Of a stretch of DNA of 64,000 bases, positions 56,583 to 64,000 are shown in pieces. How positions within the stretch are numbered: the first letter of the stretch is position 1; every line of letters starts with the position of its first letter. The notes beneath the pieces were generated by a model. It was not told where the DNA came from. It saw only the letters and a program-made list of their open reading frames with translations, and searched no databases. The translations under genes and the position numbers were made by a program. Source of the DNA: Cryptomeria japonica (taxonomy: Eukaryota > Streptophyta > Pinopsida > Cupressales > Cupressaceae); NCBI RefSeq assembly GCF_030272615.1, contig NC_081410.1, forward strand, positions 291,742,457 through 291,806,456, read 5' to 3'.

Positions 56583-58628
56583 ATGGCGAACACAATCAGA
56601 TTCGAGGACAGACTCGAAGGAGCAGCAAATTTTGTGGCTTGGAAAGTCAGAATTATGATAGTATTAAAAGAGAACAAAGTAATCAAATTCATAAAAGAAG
56701 ACAAGCCCGAACCTGCAAACAAACCTGAGAAAACTGTGTGGAATGAAGGAAATGATAAAGCTGTAAAAATAGTGATAGATGCAGTAAGGGATCACATAAT
56801 ACCACTTATATTAAAATATGACAACGCTTATGAAATGTTCAAAACTCTTGAAAGGACGTATGAGATAAACAATCCGAGCAAAACCCTAGCTCTAAAAAGA
56901 CAGTTGAACCACATAAGTATAAATAAAGGTGAAACAATAAACTCATACTTCATGAGGATAGGTTTACTCAGAGATCAACTGCAAAAACTTGATTATCATG
57001 TCGAGAAGCAAGAACTATCAATGATTACTCTAGATGGATTACCTGAATCTTGGGAATCATTCAAACAAGGCATAAATGCAAGGGATAAATTTACAGAATT
57101 TGATCGACTAAGGGATGACTGCCTCCTTGAAGAGTCAAGGCAAATGAAAGGGGGAAATCACAAAACTAAAGATGAGGACCTCCACATTCTGAATACCAAC
57201 TCCCGTAAGAAAGGCAAGAAGAGAAACTTCAAGAAGAGAAAATCCCATCATGGGAAAAGCTTTCATAAGAAAGACATGTCAAAAATCCAATGTCATAGAT
57301 GTGATCAGTATAGACACATGTCATTTAATTGTCCTGATAAAGTAAAACAGCAGGCATCATTCGCCAAAGTAGAGAGGAACACAGAACTTGAATCTGAGAA
57401 GTTTGTATTATATTCAGCACTATCAAGTCAAGCTTCAAACAAGTCTAACACTTGGGTGATAGACAGTGGATCGTCAAGACATGTCACCGGATTCAGAGAA
57501 TTACTAGACTCAATGGAAGAGGGATCAAATGAAGAGGTAACAATAGGGGATGACTCTGCACATCCTGTAAAAGGTGTCGGGACATGTACAATCAGACTGA
57601 AGTCTGGAATCTCAATCCAACTCACCGGGGTACTATTTGTACCAGGCATCAAAAGGAACTTAGTCTCTATCTCTGCACTTGAGGATGACGGATATAGAGT
57701 CTCATTCATAGAAGGAAAGGTAATGGCATGGCCAAAAACATCCACGTTCAAAACAGCACAAGTGATTGCTTACAGACAAGGACACCTATATGAATTGTGT
57801 AATGAGCCAAATCAAACCTTACTTCATGAAGTCATAGATCAAGCGGAAATTTGGCATAGAAGACTAGGGCACTTACATTTTCGTGCTCTACCCTCTATGG
57901 AGAAATTAGTCACAGGACTACCTAAACTAAAGCCAATTCATTCAGATGTTTGTAAAGGATGTGCACTAGGGAAAAACACTAAAAGCTCTTTTCCCTGCAG
58001 TTCTAGAAAAACTAAAGGAGTACTAGAACTAGTTCACTCTGACTTATGTGGGCCTATGTCTGAACCATCACTAGGAAACGCATTATACTATGTAATCTTT
58101 GTAGACGATTTTTCTAGGAAAACTTGGATTTATTTCCTTAAAAGTAAAGAATCCGAAGATATTCTTAAGAAATTTAAAGAGTTCAAATCTATCACAGAAA
58201 ATCACTCTGGTAGGAAAATCAAAACTCTTAGGACTGACAATGGTAGGGAATACACATCAGAAGTATGTAAAGAGTTTTGCAAAGATGCTGGGATTAAGAG
58301 GGAGTTCATTGTACCCTACAATCCTCAACAAAACGGGGTTGCTGAAAGAAAAAATAGAACAATAGTAGAAGCAGCAAGGGCTATGTTGTTAGATCAAAAC
58401 CTAGAAACTGCACTTTGGGGAGAAGCCACTAATACCGCTGTATACATTCAAAACAGATGTCCTCACTCTCATATTGGTGACAAAACTCCTGAAGAAGTCT
58501 TTACTGGAATTAAACCTGATATTAGCCATCTCAAAATATTTGGATGTCCTGTTTATATTCGTGTACCTAAGGAGAAAAGAACTAAATTAGAACCTACTGG
58601 ACCGAAAGGGATTTTTTGTAGGATATAG
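56583..58628 (+). CDS. Element E gag-protease-integrase polyprotein
   Basis: 681 codons from ATG, 64 bp after the primer-binding site. Residues 1-200 are a copia gag (UBN2-type, start MANTIRFEDRLEGAANFVAW). The knuckle CHRCDQYRHMSFNC lies near residue 238 (CX2CX4HX4C with R/H as spacing residues). The aspartic protease motif WVIDSGSSRHVTG is near 290. The GAG-pre-integrase HHCC zinc site is near 420-460 (IWHRRLGHLHF and CKGCALGK). The DDE core runs from 480, with LVHSDLCGPM, DDFSRKTW, LRTDNGREYTS and PQQNGVAERKNRT. It then shifts frame in a T-run near 58613-58618, within the spacer before RT. It acts in virus-like particles and integration. No stop lies before the shift, so gag to integrase look intact. 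Confidence 0.93.
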   Translation: MANTIRFEDRLEGAANFVAWKVRIMIVLKENKVIKFIKEDKPEPANKPEKTVWNEGNDKAVKIVIDAVRDHIIPLILKYDNAYEMFKTLERTYEINNPSKTLALKRQLNHISINKGETINSYFMRIGLLRDQLQKLDYHVEKQELSMITLDGLPESWESFKQGINARDKFTEFDRLRDDCLLEESRQMKGGNHKTKDEDLHILNTNSRKKGKKRNFKKRKSHHGKSFHKKDMSKIQCHRCDQYRHMSFNCPDKVKQQASFAKVERNTELESEKFVLYSALSSQASNKSNTWVIDSGSSRHVTGFRELLDSMEEGSNEEVTIGDDSAHPVKGVGTCTIRLKSGISIQLTGVLFVPGIKRNLVSISALEDDGYRVSFIEGKVMAWPKTSTFKTAQVIAYRQGHLYELCNEPNQTLLHEVIDQAEIWHRRLGHLHFRALPSMEKLVTGLPKLKPIHSDVCKGCALGKNTKSSFPCSSRKTKGVLELVHSDLCGPMSEPSLGNALYYVIFVDDFSRKTWIYFLKSKESEDILKKFKEFKSITENHSGRKIKTLRTDNGREYTSEVCKEFCKDAGIKREFIVPYNPQQNGVAERKNRTIVEAARAMLLDQNLETALWGEATNTAVYIQNRCPHSHIGDKTPEEVFTGIKPDISHLKIFGCPVYIRVPKEKRTKLEPTGPKGIFCRI

Positions 58629-58973
58629 TGGAACATCTAAAGCCTACCGAATATTCATCCCTGGTCAAAGACAAATAGAATTAAGCAAAGATGTCATATT
58701 TGAGGAAGATATAGCTATTAACAAAACAAGGAGTTCCATCACACCTGAAATCCCAACTAATTCCATTAATTTGGAAGAAGATTCTCTTTCTGAAACTCAG
58801 AGGGAGCATCCTGAGGATATCACCTTGGAACTTGAGAACATACAACAGAGAATCCTAGGAAGAGACCACTATGAGCCACTAAAACAGTACAGGAAGCAGA
58901 ATCCTTTGCAGCACCTAGAGGAACATTTAGAGAAAGCAAAAGACCTTCAAAGTTCTCTAGCTATGTTACTCTA

Positions 58974-60077
58974 ATGACAGACCTCATAAATGCTAAACCT
59001 TCAAGTGCCGGAGAGGATTTTAAACAGCAAGTATGGAAGGATGCGATGATAGAAGAATATCAATCTATCTTAAAGAATGATGTGTGGAAAATTGTGCCTA
59101 GACCTAAAGGAAAATCAATTGTATCTTCTAAATGGCTCCTTAAAATTAAGCATGCTGCTGATGGCAGTATAGAAAAACATAAGGCAAGATTTGTTGCTCG
59201 AGGCTTCTCACAGAAGGAAGGAATTGACTATGAAGAAACATTTGCACCTGTTGCACGATACACTTCTGTCAGAACAATCCTGGCTATAGCAGCATCTAAA
59301 GGATGGAAAGTTCATCAAATGGATGTAAAAACTGCATTTTTGAATGGAACAATTGAAGAAGTATATCTAGAGCAACTTGAGGGATTTGAGGTAAATAATG
59401 CTAAAACACATGTATGCAAGTTAGAGAAAGCACTGTATGGATTAAAACAAGCTCGCAGAGCATGGTACGAAAGAATTGATAGTTACTTATTGGAGATAGG
59501 TTTCTCTAAAAACATTGCTGATCCAAATCTGTATTTCAAAATAATCAAAGGTGAAATGTTGATACTCATATTATATGTAGATGACTTATTAATTACAGGC
59601 GAAGATCATCTCATTGCAAAATGCAAACAGGAACTAGCTTCAGAGTTTGAGATGAAGGATTTAGGTCTACTCCATTATTTCCTTGGATTAGAAGTATGGC
59701 AAAAACCAGATGGTATTTATCTAAATCAAGGTAAATACACCATTGACAATCTGAAGAGATTTGGAATGATGAATTGTAAGCCAATGTCATCTCCTATGGA
59801 AACAAACCTACATAAACTAAAAGAAGCTATAACAGATTCCAAATTTGCAGATCCAAGATTATACAGACAGATTATTGGATCATTAATGTACCTAGTCAAT
59901 ACCAGACCTGATATATGTTATGCAGCAAATGCACTCAGCCAACACATGGTTGAACCCAAAGAAATACATTTGGTTGCAGTAAAGCATATATTGAGATATC
60001 TACAAGGTACCTTGGACTATGGACTGCATTATGAACACACTACATTGAACCTCCATGGATACTCTGATTCAAACTGA
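58974..60077 (+). pseudogene. Element E reverse transcriptase to RNase H start
   Basis: 367 codons. Entry motifs are [40 protein letters not shown] and ALYGLKQARRAWYERID. Catalytic LYVDDLLITGE is near residue 200, followed by DLGLLHYFLGLEVWQ and LMYLVNTRPDICYAANALSQ. It ends at GYSDSN and a TGA where copia has Trp (SDSDWAG), a single-base nonsense change. The preceding spacer (58629-58974) is in another frame and ends just before this ATG-like start, so the start is an artefact of a frameshift. Confidence 0.92.
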
Positions 60078-60086
60078 GCTAGAAGC

Positions 60087-60407
60087 GTGATAGACAGGAA
60101 GAGCACTTCAGGATGTTGTTTCAGCTTAGGATCAGCTATAGTATCTTGGATCTGCATAAAACAATCATCCGTAGCTCAGAGCTCCACAAAAGATGAATAT
60201 ATAGCTGCATCCATGGCAGCTAAGGAAGTCGTATGGTTGAGGAAATTGATAGTAGGAATGTTTGGTGAAAGTCTGAAGCCTACTATCATTCATTGTGACA
60301 ATCAGAGTTGCATTAAACTTTCAATGAATCCAGTTTTCCATGATAGATCCAAGCACATTGAGATCCCATATCACTATGTAAGAGACATGACAGAGAGAAA
60401 GTGTTGA
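60087..60407 (+). pseudogene. Element E RNase H, truncated
   Basis: Continues in frame after the stop at 60075 with DRKSTSGCCFSLGSAIVSW, SSVAQSSTKDEYIAASMAA and HCDNQSCIKLSMNPVFHDRS, the copia RNase H core. It is cut at YHYVRDMTERK by TGTTGACTTG at 60403, the end of the next element, so about the last 40 residues and the polypurine tract are missing. Confidence 0.9.
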
Positions 60408-63400
60408 CTTGTTTTTTACGCACATGCGAACACAAAATAAAATACCTAAAGGTACCTTATCCTCTCTTGAGTAAAGCCTCTGAATGCTGAAGATATCGCG
60501 AAAAGGAACAATCAGGGTGACTTCAAGGTTCTTCGTTGTAGGATCTCTACGTGTGGATAAGCTCTCTATGGTATGATGTGATTTGTTGGAATCACAAGGG
60601 GACTTACACTTGACGACTAAACTTCTGATTTGCTTTGAATATTGCTGGAACACAAGATTTTACTGCCTTAGATTTGAAAAAAGGAAAAAAGACGAGGGCG
60701 AGGAAAGGATCTAATCCTAACACTAAGAATGTAAGAGCAATGAATGATCTTTGATGAAATTCTAACTAAGTCTTGTTTTGACATCCCAGGACCATCTCCA
60801 CAAGGTTAGTGCGATCTTCGAAGGAAAGCTTTATGATGTTCAAATCATCACTACAGGCATAGACACCATCAGGCTGATGCATATCAATGAAGAAGCGACA
60901 ATTGAAGTTAAGCTTAAGCTGAATGATTCCAGTTGACTACACAAGGCAAGTCTGCAATCAACAAACTGCTAGTAGTATGGATATACGAATTTCACCATCA
61001 ATCAAGCACATTTCTTCCACTCATCTAATAACATGAAATCAAATATGAGAAGTATAGAGACCATGCAAATTGTCGAATCGACCCATAAATTTCACCATTT
61101 CTTCAATGAAGTTTTACAAGTCTCTTACAACAACATCTTGGCAACAATCTTTGCCTTCTCTCTCTACTCTACTCTAATTGCTATTCTATCAACTGGCTAA
61201 TCACCTTCTAACTACTCTCTATCTATCTTCTAACTCCTTTCTAACTGCCTTTACAAAATGAAGAGTCGAGGCTTATATAGTGCCCTTAATACAATTCGAT
61301 GGCTAAGATCAATTTGAGATCAATGGCCAAGATTCAAAAATGAAAACCCTAATTAGGGTTTGTTACAACCATTACATAACATTTAATGCTTGACCAATGA
61401 TAAAATTACATCCTTAGGACACATGTCTTCTCTTGGAAAATCGACCAATAGATAGCTGGGGTAGGTACATAGAAGTTTGCGCCACCTCCCATGAGTTAGG
61501 TACATTAAATCTGGACATGCTGAGGTGGACCACACCGACCGCAGGAGCAATGACCGGGATGCCAACTCGTCTGACACTTAGTTGATGCCAATTTGATGTT
61601 GCTGAGAAGCTAGCTTTAATTAATCTCTTCTGAAACTATTTGCTTCTTCAACGAACCCTTGCTCTAACTTCTTTTGTCTTTGATGTGCAGGATGATGATG
61701 TACCTTGCCTTGGAATGCTGGATTGGAAGAAGTTATTCCTGATGATGTCGGATCGAAGAAGGCCGTCCTTGTCGATGCTTGACTGGAGGAGGTCGCCCTT
61801 ATCCCTGCTTGATCTTCTTTGATGATACTGAGCTGGAGGAGATCATCTTTGTCCTGGATGGGATCTTCTTTGATGAGAGCCTGCCGACCTGTAGATCTTC
61901 AGCCCTAGGAGTCGCCATCTTGATACCTACACAACATTTCAAAATTAGTAATATATCTTTAAGTGTAGAAATTAAACTTAAGAGGAAGATTCAAGATTTT
62001 AATTTAGGAAACTTCATGATAAATCTTGAGTTATCATTGCCTAATTAACCATGCAATACTTAGACTTTTCTAAAAAATGTCTAAAAATCAAACCTTGAAC
62101 AAGGGTGTTAAGATGATTTCGCCATACCTCCTCTTGAGTTTTAAACTCTAAGAAATGATGTAAAAAAAAAAATAGATTTCGCTAGGCAAAGTGTAGATCA
62201 AAGCCCTCCCTTGGACAAATTGCACCTCCTCTAGCTTGGAAAAGAATAAACTCCACTAGCCTCTTCAAAAATCTGGAAATTCGCCTTCAAATACCTTCAA
62301 AAAATCTGGAAATTATCCTCCAATCTAGCAAGAAATTCGCCTCTCCAATAGCCTTCAAGATGAATTTCGCCCTCCTTAGTCTCCACACTTAGTAGAAATT
62401 CGCTCCACTCCAGCTAGATTTCGCACCTTCAATTAGCTCTCCAAATTCGCACTTGAAAGGATGATTGAATGATTTGAATTGTGAAAAAACACCTCCAATA
62501 TATAGAGCGCTCACCCCTTTGCTCCCTCTAGGCCGACTTGGCAAAAAGAGGTTAAAAATAAATAAATTTCCAAAAAAAAGGGGGGCCGACTTGGCAAAAT
62601 AAGTGAAAATAAGGCCTTGTGCGTTCCACATTTAATTTTAATTTAATAAAAATTAATTTTAAATGCCTCCAAAGTAAAATTTCGATTTTCTCAAGGCCTA
62701 AAATTAATTTATTAAATGCCAAAATGTTTTTAATTTAATTCTGATTTCCCAAATGCCTCAAAATTAGCATTTTTGGCGATCTAATGCAATTTGGAAAATA
62801 TTAATTTTTAAAACAAGGCTTAATGAGTTTTCATGAGGATTTTGCCCTGGGCCTTCACTGAGGGTCAAGAGCGATTTTTCATTTTTAAGCTTGATTTCTT
62901 CACTTTTCTCGCTGAAACCTCTTTGTTAGGGAAGACTTCACCTTGTTTTGTGTTATGAATAGGTTTTTATATCCAACAAGGGATAAAATAGTGTGTCCAC
63001 AAGAAATTCACCCTGGACCCTCAGAGAGGGTCAGGAGCGAATTTGCCTTCTCTAGGCAAAACTCCTTCATCCTTTGGTCTTCAAACGGGTTTGGGGCTTC
63101 ATCATGCTCATTCCACCGCTCTTCTTGCCTTTAATACCTCATCTTGACCACAACTATGCTAAAAATGACCTTCATGGAGAATTTCGCCCTGGGCCTTCAG
63201 TAAGGGTCAGGGGTGAAATTATCTTTGTTGCCCAAAATTCAACAATTTTCAAACTTTCAAACTTTCAAATGCATCCAGTAACATCCAATCTTCACTTCGG
63301 GAAACCCTGCACAAAACAAGTTAGCCAAAATTAGCGAGAAATAAACTTGAACCACATTTTCGCCCTGGACCCTCAGCAAGGGTCAGGAGCGATTTTTACA

Positions 63401-64000
63401 ATCTAGGCTAAATTGCTCAATCTTTTAGTTTCAAATCACTTCACAGGGCAAGGTAAGATCATTTTCAAGGCCAAGAACAAGGTTTTAAATTCAAGCGAGT
63501 TGGCATATGATGTCTACAATGAATTTCGCTCTGGACCTCCAATGAGGGTCAGGAGCGAAATTCCCAATCTTGGCCAAAATTCATCATTTTCTTCAAGGTT
63601 TTCAATCAATCCCAAAGTCCAAACAAAATGCTTTGCAAATCAAAATTTGGTCAAATAAGGCAAGGAATGAGTCCTAGATTGATTTTTGCCCTGGACCCTC
63701 AAGAAGGGTCGGGAGCGAGATTCGCTTTGGACCTCCTGAGAGGGTCAGGAGCGAAATTCGCTTTGGACCTTCAGGAAGGGTCAGGAGCGAAATTTGACTT
63801 TTTGAACTCTCTGTCAGGATAATTTTATGGAATATAACATTTAAGTGACATTTCCTTCTATGTTTCTTCTTTCTTATACTTTAAGTTATATTCCATATAT
63901 ACTTTCAGGATGTTTGAGAGTGGTTTCAGACCTCCAGGAGCTATATTGCAAAATCTAGTTTTTGGAGGTTTTTCGGTTTTCAGACTTAGCCAAATTTCAG
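60403..64000 (-). mobile_element. Long-LTR-type block F, same family as 9-17 kb (minus strand), continues past the window
   Basis: The minus-strand end at 60403 (..GTTCGCATGTGCGTAAAAAA then CAAGTCAACA) is preceded by a segment (CTCAAGAGAGGATA, TATTTTGTGTT) that matches 8990-9045. A TATA-like GCACTATATAAGCC (minus) lies near 61275, as at 9785. 63840-64000 matches 11750-11935 (CTTATACTTTAAGTTATATT, TTTGAGAGTGGTTTCAGA). A small minus-strand ORF starts MATPRAEDLQVG at 61918, preceded by TTGTGTAGG as at 14237. It cuts element E, so it is younger than E. The other terminus is beyond the window. Confidence 0.6.
62838..63796. repeat. Palindromic repeat array, about 170-bp spacing
   Basis: Eight copies of a roughly 40-bp imperfect palindrome, ATTTCGCCCTGGACCCTC and GAGGGTCAGGAGCGAAAT around a short loop. 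They start near 62840, 63005, 63181, 63358, 63521, 63682, 63718 and 63759. The first six are 161-177 bp apart, the last three only about 40 bp apart. Arms complement with two or three mismatches. The intervening sequence is only weakly similar (TCTAGGCAAAA, TTCATC, TTTCAAA). Confidence 0.85.

Larger units (their letters stand above)
56027..60402 (+). mobile_element. Ty1-copia element E, nearly complete but 3'-truncated
   Basis: The 5' LTR is 56027-56506 (TGTTAAAATTAG..TTTACA), and the primer-binding site TGGTATCAGAGC is at 56507-56518. Gag-pol begins at 56583 and runs in copia order through gag, protease, integrase, RT and RNase H to 60402. There the terminus of the next element cuts RNase H and removes the 3' LTR. 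Coding is broken by one frameshift near 58615, one near 58950 and a stop at 60075-60077. The left flank is GTCTT; the other target copy is lost. It is the best-preserved autonomous element here. Confidence 0.93.

Noticed and set aside
62838-63796. CRISPR-like array
   Set aside because: Regular 40-bp repeats with spaced sequence, but this is a plant genome, spacers are about 130 bp and weakly similar to each other, no cas genes occur, and the array lies in an LTR-type element.
45657-64000. Kinase N-lobe exons of the CDPK gene
   Set aside because: Searched minus-strand frames for the glycine loop, HRDLKPEN-like and DFG motifs and the YYVAPEVL segment; none was seen. The upstream intron must extend past the window.

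Overview
The window looks like nuclear DNA of a seed plant with a very large genome, most likely a gymnosperm (conifer-type). This is inferred from one split plant gene whose introns reach 15-19 kb and are packed with old, nested retroelements. No bacterial-style gene density, rRNA or CRISPR is visible.

The only host gene I can support is on the minus strand. It encodes the C-terminal part of a calcium-dependent protein kinase (CDPK/CPK, closest in remembered sequence to the CPK16/18/28 subgroup). Six exons (45530-45656, 26768-26883, 26511-26618, 17937-17999, 2415-2588, 2084-2251) join in phase into 251 codons plus a stop. They carry the end of the kinase domain, the junction region and four EF-hands. 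The introns are about 18.6 kb, 149 bp, 8.5 kb, 15.3 kb and 163 bp. The kinase N-lobe exons are not in 45657-64000, so the next upstream intron exceeds 18.3 kb if the gene is intact. Nearly everything else lies inside, or upstream within, this gene.

Intron of 2.6-17.9 kb: a decayed minus-strand Ty1-copia (about 3.64-6.96 kb), the 5' part of a LINE (7.4-8.98 kb), and a minus-strand LTR-retroelement complex (8.98-16.95 kb) with unfamiliar ORFs and motif arrays. Intron of 18.0-26.5 kb: a 260-bp foldback element, an AT-rich stretch, a miniature LTR element whose 135-bp LTRs each hold a tRNA-like Pol III promoter (22552-22885), and a 2.0-kb solo LTR (24241-26250). Intron of 26.9-45.5 kb: a roughly 450-bp tandem duplication, a 1.0-kb solo LTR (30142-31167), and an 11.8-kb plus-strand large non-autonomous LTR element (32809-44656). 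That element's internal region carries a captured PDS5-like host sequence. Each of its two LTRs was later hit, at a different site, by a related small copia-type element (32987-36061 and 41334-43577).

Upstream of the first visible exon (45.7-64 kb): a 5'-truncated LINE (46.6-48.58 kb), a third member of the small non-autonomous family (48583-50221), a dead hAT transposase (51.4-52.9 kb), a truncated minus-strand copia (53.9-56.03 kb), a fairly young but broken plus-strand Ty1-copia (56027-60402), and a second copy of the long-LTR family seen at 9-17 kb (60403 to the window end), with a roughly 170-bp periodic palindromic array.

Element boundaries rest on matching target-site duplications where stated. 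Family names rest on motifs read by eye and remembered family features. No database search was possible.
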